Positions 27,238 to 39,100 of a stretch of DNA of 64,000 bases are shown here, one piece after another. The notes under the pieces are model-generated. The model had not been told where the DNA came from. It searched no databases and saw nothing but the letters and a program-made list of their open reading frames with translations. The first letter of the stretch is position 1. Each line of letters opens with the position of its first letter. Origin of the DNA: Axinella damicornis (lineage: Eukaryota; Porifera; Demospongiae; Axinellida; Axinellidae); contig OZ007506.1 of NCBI GenBank assembly GCA_963931865.1, positions 11,657,301 through 11,721,300 of the forward strand, in the 5' to 3' direction. Position numbers and translations under genes: made by a program.

Positions 27238-28604
27238 GAACTAAGTTCAACCACCCTAATATATTCCAGCCACTGTACCATGCCATTACTAAGTACTCAC
27301 TGATAGGCAAGTAAACTTCAAACGCGAATTGTGGGGAAAGCCCCTATGGGACACTCCAGCTAATTATGCTTCACTCAACTTCTGGTGATCGTTTGGGCAG
27401 ATACGAGTGCTATTGGGGTTGATGGGTGCATGCATACGGGTTAGAGGGTACAGAGAGAGAGAGAGAGAGAGAGAGAGATCAGATTTTTCACTGTCCCCAG
27501 TCTACTCTGTCTCATGGCCCTTTGCCTCTCTTCCTGCCGAGGCTTCGGTCTCCCTGTGGCGCTATTCCGTTCTACCCTCATTGCTCTCTCCTTAGAGCGC
27601 TTTTCTCCCTTCCTCCTGATTAGCTTAAGATGATGGGTCATCATTGGTTTCGGCGGAGATGCAGTGCTTACCCCCCACTTCTGTGGTGGGTCGTGCCAGT
27701 GCCAAACTAAACGACTGTATGGCTGTTGGTGCCAGCCAGGTTCTGGCATGGCTTGCTGTGCCCCATCTGGGTTGCCCACCCAATGGCGGCCTGATGAGAT
27801 TCATCTTAGATGAATCTCATCAGAAAGAAGTGATCACATCACTTCCTGTCAGTCTTGCCTACTTATTCAGCATTACAGCTGCTTATGCTCAGACTGTACA
27901 GGCTTTCACACTTCAAAACTAGCCTCGTTCCCAGGCCTCCGCCCAGACTTTATCTCGCAGCCGTGGAGAAAAGTCGGGAGAAGGCCTCGTGAAATTTATC
28001 ACGTGATGTGTGCCACTGTCGTCATAACGCGTAGCCGCAATCTAAATGATAGTGCCGAACATCACGCACGGGGAGATGTACGCTGAGTCGATCGTGAACG
28101 TAGCTAGTTTTAGCCTAGTTCTCTCTACAGTCTAGACTCTACTGAGCCGTTATCACTTCAAATAGTGAAGCCGTGAACGTGGACATGAATCAGATTGCTA
28201 CCTGGCGACCGAGACTTGGTTGAAAAAGAGCTCACCGAATGGAAAAAGGTTGTGGCTAGCTTGGCTCCCCAAAGTGGTGAGTGTAACAATGGAATTAAGT
28301 TTTATTGATGTGTTGCCTGGGCTCTGAGCTGTTACTGGTGGCACTGGGTGTCTGTCATGTAGCTAGATGCAGATAAATAATTCAGTGGGCATTTAATAGA
28401 GTGCAGGGTGACCACAAAATGTTGGTGTCCACTGCCATCACCCCCTGTTCCTACCTGATCTTTTATTTCTTCCAGAGTACTGAACAAATGGAGCAAATCA
28501 GGCGCCAGAGACTTAACCTCGGCTAGCGTCGAGAAAATCTCTTCAAGTCACTCGGTGGTAGCCGCTATCCATGGGGAGACTAATGAGCTTCAAGATTCAA
28601 GAAA
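27238..28604. other. Non-coding stretch with a GA microsatellite
   Basis: Contains (AG)13 at about 27452-27478, a small inverted repeat GATGAGATTCATC around 27790-27830, and an orphan TAGCCTCGTTCCCAGGCCTC terminus at 27920 without its partner arm. I see no exon I can support. Confidence 0.4.
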
Positions 28605-28608
28605 CTAG

Positions 28609-28935
28609 CTACATGTCGAATCTGGTGTTCAAGCACCAACACAGATATGGTGTCACCACCCTGCAACTGCTCATTTTGGTCCTCGAGTTGAGATACTCTA
28701 TGCTGGATGCAGAGTGCATGCGTACTACTTCTGTACTGACCTTGCACTGGGTTCACAGGCAGACTCAGAGGGGATGAAGCTGGAATTTGCCCACCTGTTG
28801 CACCAACCACACGACCTAGACTCGTGCTCTGATGATGTCGGACACCATGCAGAAATAGATCACTCCAAACTGGCACTTGGAAAGGCTTGCTGCAAGATTT
28901 TTATGGAGCCTGGCAGTCATCCTGCCAAGCTGTGA
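28609..28935 (+). CDS. Possible exon, unrecognised
   Basis: A 108-codon frame without Met start: HVESGVQAPTQIWCHHPA, RVEILYAGCRVHAYYFCTDL, GMKLEFAHLLHQPHDLDSC, ALGKACCKIFMEPGSHPA, stop TGA at 28933-28935. Its Cys/His content and even composition look protein-like, but overlapping frames are also open and no splice partner is certain. No family recognised. Confidence 0.25.
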   Translation, partial: LHVESGVQAPTQIWCHHPATAHFGPRVEILYAGCRVHAYYFCTDLALGSQADSEGMKLEFAHLLHQPHDLDSCSDDVGHHAEIDHSKLALGKACCKIFMEPGSHPAKL

Positions 28936-30129
28936 AGTGCTCCTGGACCATGGACTGTAATGCTTACTTGGTATGAGCCATGGATGCATCTTTTGGTCCT
29001 TCCTGTAGTAACTAACTTGTTTTTAGCCTATTGATATAATATGAAACAAGTTCTATAATACAAACAACACTTGAAAGCATTTATGCCAATGTCTAAACAG
29101 TACACAGTATTTGGCCATCTCTCGCCCGGCGTATAAGCGGTGACTGCCATTCTCGCTGGCCACGCTGTCGGCCGGTCTTGCTGCTGGCTGTGGTATAATC
29201 CGAAAGATCGGCTGCAAAGCTGTACTGCTGTAGCCTTGCTTTCCACAGATTGGCGTCATCCGTTCGTTCCCGGTTTCTCTTAGATTTTCACATCGCCCTC
29301 GAGTCTTCTCCTGCCTTCGTCTTCGTTTGTCACACCGCCCTGCCTCTGCCCTTCCTCTCTCTAGCTCTAGCTAGCTCAGTAGCTCTACTGTTGCGCCCGC
29401 GCGACATAAATTAACAGATTACTTCCTGTTTAACCGTGACGTACACAGTGGCACACATCGGTTAGCCGCTGCGTTCTGATTGGTCAACGTTGATAGCTTT
29501 TATGTTTTTGGCGGGAATTTTAAAATTCAATTGATAGACTCCTTCGGCGTCATCAGTTTTGAGTTACAGTTTTCTCATTTCTGTTGAATAGGCTTAAGCG
29601 CGACAGGAGACGGATCCACACTCTGACCATAGGCCTACTTCAACACCTGCCGTGCCAGCAGCAAGCCACTGTGCGCGGTCCGTCCTCACGACGTCATTCT
29701 CCACCAAGTCCGCACTCTACAGTCAACACTAACCACCTAACCAGTCTCCTCTCACCAGATTTGTTCACCGTCCCACCCTTTACAACTCAGCCGTTCGGTG
29801 GTAAGTGTTGTTATCATGCCTCTGTTCATCGTGTTTTAGTAAGTAGGAAAAACACCGACGAGTTAGCTACAATACTTAGGGTATAATCGGGCCAGGGCAG
29901 GCTTCCATTCCTGTGTATGAAGCCTGACTTGAGTCTTGGCCCTACGCTGCGTTATTGGAGGCGCTTGATCCTAATCCTCATCTCATTACCTTTGCTACTA
30001 GGGTCTTGATAGTGCCTTCCAACCCCTGAGGGCCTAGCTTTCAGCTACAGCACGGGGAAATCTCGCGGGGAATGGCCCCGCGAAACAAAGCACGGGATGC
30101 CTGATGGCCTAGATACCGGCTACCTGAAG
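28936..30129. other. Intergenic, nothing recognised
   Basis: No exon, TIR or tandem repeat that I can support. An AT-rich to GC-mixed stretch leading into the satellite-like array. Confidence 0.4.
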
Positions 30130-30161
30130 GGGTGCAGGATGATAGTGGTGTGGTTTCTACT

Positions 30162-30207
30162 TAGTCTCGTTCCCAGACCCCCCTCGGGGGGTCTGGGAAC
30201 GAGACTA
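30162..30207. mobile_element. 46 bp perfect hairpin MITE in the first array unit
   Basis: TAGTCTCGTTCCCAGACCCC with its exact complement, no loop, flanked by GTTTCTACT on both sides (30153-30161 and 30208-30216). It inserted into the first, degenerate unit of the array, at the conserved GTTTCTACT word. Confidence 0.9.
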
Positions 30208-30769
30208 GTTTCTACTTGGAGTGAGTGTAGAAGGAGCCTGGAAATTAAATTTGTGCCACGGTGAGTAGACATGCGCTAGCCTTGTAGAAAAACATGTTCC
30301 TCCTCCCGTTATCTGTAGCCAGCACCTCCTGTTTACCTTTCTCCCAGCTTCAACCGGGGGTGCAGATTCTACTTGGAGTATGTGGAGAAGGAGCCTGGAG
30401 ATTAAATTTGTACCACGGTGAGTCATCATGCTAGCCTTGTAGAAACATGTTTCTCCTCCCGTTATCTGCAGCCGACCCCTCCTGTTTACCTTTCTCCCGG
30501 CTTCAACCAGGGGTGCAGTTTCTACTCGGAGTACGTGGTGAAGGAGCCTGGAGAATACATTTGTACCACGGTGAGTCGACATGCTAGCCTTGTAGAAACA
30601 TGTTCCTCCTCCCATTATCTGCAGCCAGAACCTCCTGTTTACCTTTCTCCCGGCTTCAACCAGAGGTGCAGTTTCTACTTGGAGTATGTGGAGAAGGAGC
30701 CTGGAGATTAAATTTCTACCACGGTGAGTTGACATGCTAGCCTTGCAGAAAAACATGTTCCTCCTCCCG

Positions 30770-33700
30770 TTATCTGCAGCCAGCATCTCCTGTTTCCTTT
30801 CTCCCAGCTTCAACCAGGGGTGCAGTTTCTACGTGGAGAAGGAGCCTGGAGATTACATATGTACCACGGTGAGTCGACGTGCTAGCCTTGTAGAAACATG
30901 TTCCTCCTCCCGTTATCTGCAGCCGACCCCTCCTGTTTACCTTTCTCCCGGCTTCAACCAGGGGTGTAGTTTCTACTCGGAGTACGTGGAGAAGGAGCCT
31001 GCAGATTAAATTTGTACCACGGTGAGTCATCATGCTAGCCTTGTAGAAACATGTTCCTCCTCCCGTTATCTGCAGCCGACCCCTCCTGTTTACCTTTCTC
31101 CCGGCTTCAACCAGGGGTGCAGTTTCTACTCGGAGTACTTGGAGAAGGAGCCTGGAGATTACATTAGTACCACGGTGAGTCATCATGCTAGCCTTGTAGA
31201 AACATGTTCCTCCTCCCGTTATCTGCAGCCAGCACCTCCTGTTTTCCTTTCTCCCGGCTTCAACCAGGGGTGCAGTTTCTACGTGGAGAAGGAGCCTGGA
31301 GATTAAATTTGTACCACGGTGAGTCGACATGCTAGCCTTTTAGAAACATGTTCCTCCTCCCGTTATCTGCAGCCAGAACCTCCTGTTTACCTTTCTCCCA
31401 GCTTCAACCAGAGGTGCAGTTTCTACTTGGAGTACGTGGAGAAGGAGCCTGGAGATTAACTTGCTACCACGGTGAGTTGACATGCTAGCCTTGCAGAAAA
31501 ACATGTTCCTCCTCCCGTTATCTGCAGCCAGCATCTCCTGTTTTCCTTTCTCCCAGCTTCAACCAGGGGTGCAGTTTCTACGTGGAGAAGGAGCCTGGAG
31601 ATTACATATGTACCACGGTGAGTCGACATGCTAGCCTTTTAGAAACATGTTCCTCCTCCCGTTATCTGCAGCCAGAACCTCCTGTTTACCTTTCTCCCGG
31701 CTTCAACCAGAGGTGCAGTTTCTACTTGGAGTACGTGGAGAAGGAGCCTGGAGATTAACTTGCTACCACGGTGAGTTGACATGCTAGCCTTGCAGAAAAA
31801 CATGTTCCTCCTCCCGTTATCTGCAGCCAGCATCTCCTGTTTTCCTTTCTCCCAGCTTCAACCAGGGGTGCAGTTTCTACGTGGAGAAGGAGCCTGGAGA
31901 TTACATATGTACCACGGTGAGTCGACGTGCTAGCCTTGTAGAAACATGTTCCTCCTCCCGTTATCAGCAGCCGACCCCTCCTGTTTACCTTTCTCCCGGC
32001 TTCAACCAGGGGTGCAGTTTCTACTCGGAGTACGTGGAGAAGGAGCCTGGAGATTACATTAGTACCACGGTGAGTCATCATGCTAGCCTTGTAGAAACAT
32101 GTTCCTCCTCCCGTTATCTGCAGCCAGCACCTCCTGTTTTCCTTTCTCCCGGCTTCAACCAGGGGTACAGTTTCTAGTCGGGGTACGTGGAGAAGGAGCC
32201 TGGAGATTAAATTTGTACCACGGTGAGTCGACATGCTAGCCTTGTAGAAACATGTTCCTCCTCCCGTTATCTGCAGCCAGAACCTCCTGTTTACCTTTCT
32301 CCCGGCTTCAACCAGGGGTGCAGTTTTTACTCGGAGTACGTGGAGAAGGAGCCTGGAGAATACATTTGTACCACGGTGAGTCGACATGCTAGCCTTGTAG
32401 AAACATGTTCCTCCTCCCGTTATCTGCAGCCGCATCTCCTGTTTACCTTTCTCCCGGCTTCAACCAGGGGTGCAGTTTCTACGTGGAGAAGGAGCCTGGA
32501 GATTAAATTTGTACCACGGTGAGTCGACATGCTAGCCTTTTAGAAACATGTTCCTCCTCCCGTTATCTGCAGCCAGAACCTCCTGTTTACCTTTCTCCCG
32601 GCTTCAACCAGAGGTGCAGTTTCTACTTGGAGTACGTGGAGAAGGAGCCTGGAGATTAACTTGCTACCACGGTGAGTTGACATGCTAGCCTTGCAGAAAA
32701 ACATGTTCCTCCTCCCGTTATCTGCAGCCAGCATCTCCTGTTTTCCTTTCTCCCAGCTTCAACCAGGGGTGCAGTTTCTACGTGGAGAAGGAGCCTGGAG
32801 ATTAAATTTGTACCACGGTGAGTCGACATGCTAGCCTTGTAGAAACATGTTCCTCCTCCCGTTATCTGCAGCCAGAACCTCCTGTTTACCTTTCTCCCGG
32901 CTTCAACCAGGGGTGCAGTTTTTACTCGGAGTACGTGGAGAAGGAGCCTGGAGAATACATTTGTACCACGGTGAGTCGACATGCTAGCCTTGTAGAAACA
33001 TGTTCCTCCTCTTGTTATCTGCAGCCGCATCTCCTGTTTACCTTTCTCACGGCTTCAACCAGGGGTGCAGTTTCTACGTGGAGAAGGAGCCTGGAGATTA
33101 AATTTGTACCACGGTGAGTCGACATGCTAGCCTTTTAGAAACATGTTCCTCCTCCCGTTATCTGCAGCCAGAACCTCCTGTTTACCTTTCTCCCGGCTTC
33201 AACCAGAGGTGCAGTTTCTACTTGGAGTACGTGGAGAAGGAGCCTGGAGATTAACTTGCTTCCACGGTGAGTTGACATGCTAGCCTTGCAGAAAAACTTG
33301 TTCCTCCTCCCGTTATCTGCAGCCAGCATCTCCTGTTTTCCTTTCTCCCAGCTCAACCAGGGGTGCAGTTTCTACGTGGAGAAGGAGCCTGGAGATTACA
33401 TTAGTACCACGGTGAGTCGACGTGCTAGCCTTGTAGAAACATGTTCCTCCTCCCGTTATCTGCAGCCGACCCCTCCTGTTTACCTTTCTCCCGGCTTCAA
33501 CCAGGGGTGTAGTTTCTACTCGGAGTACGTGGAGAAGGAGCCTGCAGATTAAATTTGTACCACGGTGAGTCATCATGCTAGCCTTGTAGAAACATGTTCC
33601 TCCTCCCGTTATCTGCAGCCGACCCCTCCTGTTTACCTTTCTCCCGGCTTCAACCAGGGGTGCAGTTTCTACTCGGAGTACTTGGAGAAGGAGCCTGGAG

Positions 33701-36095
33701 ATTACATTAGTACCACGGTGAGTCATCATGCTAGCCTTGTAGAAACATGTTCCTCCTCCCGTTATCTGCAGCCAGCACCTCCTGTTTTCCTTTCTCCCGG
33801 CTTCAACCAGGGGTGCAGTTTCTACGTGGAGAAGGAGCCTGGAGATTAAATTTGTACCACGGTGAGTCGACATGCTAGCCTTTTAGAAACATGTTCCTCC
33901 TCCCGTTATCTGCAGCCAGAACCTCCTGTTTACCTTTCTCCCGGCTTCAACCAGAGGTGCAGTTTCTACTTGGAGTACGTGGAGAAGGAGCCTGGAGATT
34001 AACTTGCTACCACGGTGAGTTGACATGCTAGCCTTGCAGAAAAACATGTTCCTCCTCCCGTTATCTGCAGCCAGCATCTCCTGTTTTCCTTTCTCCCAGC
34101 TTCAACCAGGGGTGCAGTTTCTACGTGGAGAAGGAGCCTGGAGATTACATATGTACCACGGTGAGTCGACATGCTAGCCTTTTAGAAACATGTTCCTCCT
34201 CCCGTTATCTGCAGCCAGAACCTCCTGTTTACCTTTCTCCCGGCTTCAACCAGAGGTGCAGTTTCTACTTGGAGTACGTGGAGAAGGAGCCTGGAGATTA
34301 ACTTGCTACCACGGTGAGTTGACATGCTAGCCTTGCAGAAAAACATGTTCCTCCTCCCGTTATCTGCAGCCAGCATCTCCTGTTTTCCTTTCTCCCAGCT
34401 TCAACCAGGGGTGCAGTTTCTACGTGGAGAAGGAGCCTGGAGATTACATATGTACCACGGTGAGTCGACGTGCTAGCCTTGTAGAAACATGTTCCTCCTC
34501 CCGTTATCAGCAGCCGACCCCTCCTGTTTACCTTTCTCCCGGCTTCAACCAGGGGTGCAGTTTCTACTCGGAGTACGTGGAGAAGGAGCCTGGAGATTAC
34601 ATTAGTACCACGGTGAGTCATCATGCTAGCCTTGTAGAAACATGTTCCTCCTCCCGTTATCTGCAGCCAGCACCTCCTGTTTTCCTTTCTCCCGGCTTCA
34701 ACCAGGGGTACAGTTTCTAGTCGGGGTACGTGGAGAAGGAGCCTGGAGATTAAATTTGTACCACGGTGAGTCGACATGCTAGCCTTGTAGAAACATGTTC
34801 CTCCTCCCGTTATCTGCAGCCAGAACCTCCTGTTTACCTTTCTCCCGGCTTCAACCAGGGGTGCAGTTTTTACTCGGAGTACGTGGAGAAGGAGCCTGGA
34901 GAATACATTTGTACCACGGTGAGTCGACATGCTAGCCTTGTAGAAACATGTTCCTCCTCCCGTTATCTGCAGCCGCATCTCCTGTTTACCTTTCTCCCGG
35001 CTTCAACCAGGGGTGCAGTTTCTACGTGGAGAAGGAGCCTGGAGATTAAATTTGTACCACGGTGAGTCGACATGCTAGCCTTTTAGAAACATGTTCCTCC
35101 TCCCGTTATCTGCAGCCAGAACCTCCTGTTTACCTTTCTCCCGGCTTCAACCAGAGGTGCAGTTTCTACTTGGAGTACGTGGAGAAGGAGCCTGGAGATT
35201 AACTTGCTACCACGGTGAGTTGACATGCTAGCCTTGCAGAAAAACATGTTCCTCCTCCCGTTATCTGCAGCCAGCATCTCCTGTTTTCCTTTCTCCCAGC
35301 TTCAACCAGGGGTGCAGTTTCTACGTGGAGAAGGAGCCTGGAGATTAAATTTGTACCACGGTGAGTCGACATGCTAGCCTTGTAGAAACATGTTCCTCCT
35401 CCCGTTATCTGCAGCCAGAACCTCCTGTTTACCTTTCTCCCGGCTTCAACCAGGGGTGCAGTTTTTACTCGGAGTACGTGGAGAAGGAGCCTGGAGAATA
35501 CATTTGTACCACGGTGAGTCGACATGCTAGCCTTGTAGAAACATGTTCCTCCTCTTGTTATCTGCAGCCGCATCTCCTGTTTACCTTTCTCACGGCTTCA
35601 ACCAGGGGTGCAGTTTCTACGTGGAGAAGGAGCCTGGAGATTAAATTTGTACCACGGTGAGTCGACATGCTAGCCTTTTAGAAACATGTTCCTCCTCCCG
35701 TTATCTGCAGCCAGAACCTCCTGTTTACCTTTCTCCCGGCTTCAACCAGAGGTGCAGTTTCTACTTGGAGTACGTGGAGAAGGAGCCTGGAGATTAACTT
35801 GCTTCCACGGTGAGTTGACATGCTAGCCTTGCAGAAAAACTTGTTCCTCCTCCCGTTATCTGCAGCCAGCATCTCCTGTTTTCCTTTCTCCCAGCTCAAC
35901 CAGGGGTGCAGTTTCTACGTGGAGAAGGAGCCTGGAGATTACATTAGTACCACGGTGAGTCGACGTGCTAGCCTTGTAGAAACATGTTCCTCCTCCCGTT
36001 ATCTGCAGCCGACCCCTCCTGTTTACCTTTCTCCCGGCTTCAACCAGGGGTGTAGTTTCTACTCGGAGTACGTGGAGAAGGAGCCTGCAGATTAA
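30770..36095 (+). repeat. Higher-order repeat, period 2543 bp
   Basis: The order of unit variants repeats with a 2543 bp offset (for example 31340/33883, 31755/34298, 32656/35199, 33277/35820), including rare private changes such as the CCCAGCTCAACC deletion at about 33351 and 35894. At least two full blocks. Confidence 0.85.
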
Positions 36096-36107
36096 ATTTG
36101 TACCACG

Positions 36108-39100
36108 GTGAGTCATCATGCTAGCCTTGTAGAAACATGTTCCTCCTCCCGTTATCTGCAGCCGACCCCTCCTGTTTACCTTTCTCCCGGCTTCAACCAG
36201 GGGTGCAGTTTCTACTCGGAGTACGTGGAGAAGAAGCCTGGAGATTACATTAGTACCACGGTGAGTCATCATGCTAGCCTTGTAGAAACATGTTCCTCCT
36301 CCCGTTATGTGCAGCCAGCACCTCCTGTTTTCCTTTCTCCCGGCTTCAACCAGGGGTGCAGTTTCTAGTCGGGGTACGTGGAGAAGGAGCCTGGAGATTA
36401 CATTTGTACCACGGTGAGTCGACATGCTAGCCTTGTAGAAACATGTTCCTCCTCCCGTTATCTGCAGCCAGAACCTCCTGTTTACCTTTCTCCCGGCTTC
36501 AACCAGGGGTGCAGTTTTTACTCGGAGTACGTGGAGAAGGAGCCTGGAGAATACATTTGTACCACGGTGAGTCGACATGCTAGCCTTGTAGAAACATGTT
36601 CCTCCTCCCGTTATCTGCAGCCGCATCTCCTGTTTACCTTTCTCCCGGCTTCAACCAGGGGTGCAGTTTCTACGTGGAGAAGGAGCCTGGAGATTAAATT
36701 TGTACCACGGTGAGTCGACATGCTAGCCTTTTAGAAACATGTTCCTCCTCCCGTTATCTGCAGCCAGAACCTCCTGTTTACCTTTCTCCCGGCTTCAACC
36801 AGAGGTGCAGTTTCTACTTGGAGTACGTGGAGAAGGAGCCTGGAGATTATCTTGCTTCCACGGTGAGTTGACATGCTAGCCTTGCAGAAAAACTTGTTCC
36901 TCCTCCCGTTATCTGCAGCCAGCATCTCCTGTTTTCCTTTCTCCCAGCTTCAACCAGGGGTGCAGTTTCTACGTGGAGAAGGAGCCTGGAGATTACATTA
37001 GTACCACGGTGAGTCGACGTGCTAGCCTTGTAGAAACATGTTCCTCCTCCCGTTATCTGCAGCCGACCCCTCCTGTTTACCTTTCTCACGGCTTCAACCA
37101 GGGGTGTAGTTTCTACTCGGAGTACGTGGAGAAGGAGCCTGCAGATTAAATTTGTACCACGGTGAGTCATCATGCTAGCCTTGTAGAAACATGTTCCTCC
37201 TCCCGTTATCTGCAGCCGACCCCTCCTGTTTACCTTTCTCCCGGCTTCAACCAGGGGTGCAGTTTCTACTCGGAGTACGTGGAGAAGAAGCCTGGAGATT
37301 ACATTAGTACCACGGTGAGTCATCATGCTAGCCTTGTAGAAACATGTTCCTCCTCCCGTTATGTGCAGCCAGCACCTCCTGTTTTCCTTTCTCCCGGCTT
37401 CAACCAGGGGTGCAGTTTCTAGTCGGGGTACGTGGAGAAGGAGCCTGGAGATTACATTTGTACCACGGTGAGTCGACATGCTAGCCTTGTAGAAACATGT
37501 TCCTCCTCCCGTTATCTGCAGCCAGAACCTCCTGTTTACCTTTCTCCCAGCTTCAACCAGAGGTGCAGTTTCTACTTGGAGTACGTGGAGAAGGAGCCTG
37601 GAGATTAAATTTCTACCACGGTGAGTTGACATGCTAGCCTTGCAGAAAAACATGTTCCTCCTCCCGTTATCTGCAGCCAGCATCTCCTGTTTTCCTTTCT
37701 CCCAGCTTCAACCAGGGGTGCAGTTTCTACGTGGAGAAGGAGCCTGGAGATTACATATGTACCACGGTGAGTCGACGTGCTAGCCTTGTAGAAACATGTT
37801 CCTCCTCCCGTTATCTGCAGCCGACCCCTCCTGTTTACCTTTCTCCCGGCTTCAACCAGGGGTGTAGTTTCTACTCGGAGTACGTGGAGAAGGAGCCTGG
37901 AGATTACATTAGTACCACGGTGAGTCATCATGCTAGCCTTGTAGAAACATGTTCCTCCTCCCGTTATGTGCAGCCAGAACCTCCTGTTTACCTTTCTCCC
38001 AGCTTCAACCAGAGGTGCAGTTTCTACTTGGAGTACGTGGAGAAGGAGCCTGGAGATTAACTTGCTTCCACGGTGAGTTGACATGCTAGCCTTGCAGAAA
38101 AACATGTTCCTCCTCCCGTTATCTGCAGCCAGCATCTCCTGTTTTCCTTTCTCCCAGCTTCAACCAGGGGTGCAGTTTCTACGTGGAGAAGGAGCCTGGA
38201 GATTACATATGTACCACGGTGAGTCGACGTGCTAGCCTTGTAGAAACATGTTCCTCCTCCCGTTATCTGCAGCCGACCCCTCCTGTTTACCTTTCTCCCG
38301 GCTTCAACCAGGGGTGCAGTTTCTACTCGGAGTACGTGGAGAAGGAGCCTGGAGATTACATTAGTACCACGGTGAGTCATCATGCTAGCCTTGTAGAAAC
38401 ATGTTCCTCCTCCCGTTATCTGCAGCCAGCACCTCCTGTTTTCCTTTCTCCCGGCTTTAACCAGGGGTGCAGTTTCTAGTCGGGGTACGTGGAGAAGGAG
38501 CCTGGAGATTAAATTTGTACCACGGTGAGTCGACATGCTAGCCTTGTAGAAACATGTTCCTCCTCCCGTTATCTGCAGCCAGAACCTCCTGTTTACCTTT
38601 CTCCCGGCTTCAACCAGGGGTGCAGTTTTTACTCGGAGTACGTGGAGAAGGAGCCTGGAGAATACATTTGTACCACGGTGAGTCGACATGCTAGCCTTGT
38701 AGAAACATGTTCCTCCTCCCGTTATCTGCAGCCGCATCTCCTGTTTACCTTTCTCCCGGCTTCAACCAGGGGTGCAGTTTCTACGTGGAGAAGGAGCCTG
38801 GAGATTAAATTTGTACCACGGTGAGTCGACATGCTAGCCTTTTAGAAACATGTTCCTCCTCCCGTTATCTGCAGCCAGAACCTCCTGTTTACCTTTCTCC
38901 CGGCTTCAACCAGAGGTGCAGTTTCTACTTGGAGTACGTGGAGAAGGAGCCTGGAGATTAACTTGCTTCCACGGTGAGTTGACATGCTAGCCTTGCAGAA
39001 AAACATGTTCCTCCTTCCGTTATCTGCAGCCAGCATCTCCTGTTTTCCTTTCTCCCAGCTTCAACCAGGGGTGCAGTTTCTACGTGGAGAAGGAGCCTGG

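Noticed and set aside
28580..28876. Minus-strand 98-codon frame
   Set aside because: Overlaps a better-composed plus-strand frame (28609-28935) and has no splice or homology support.
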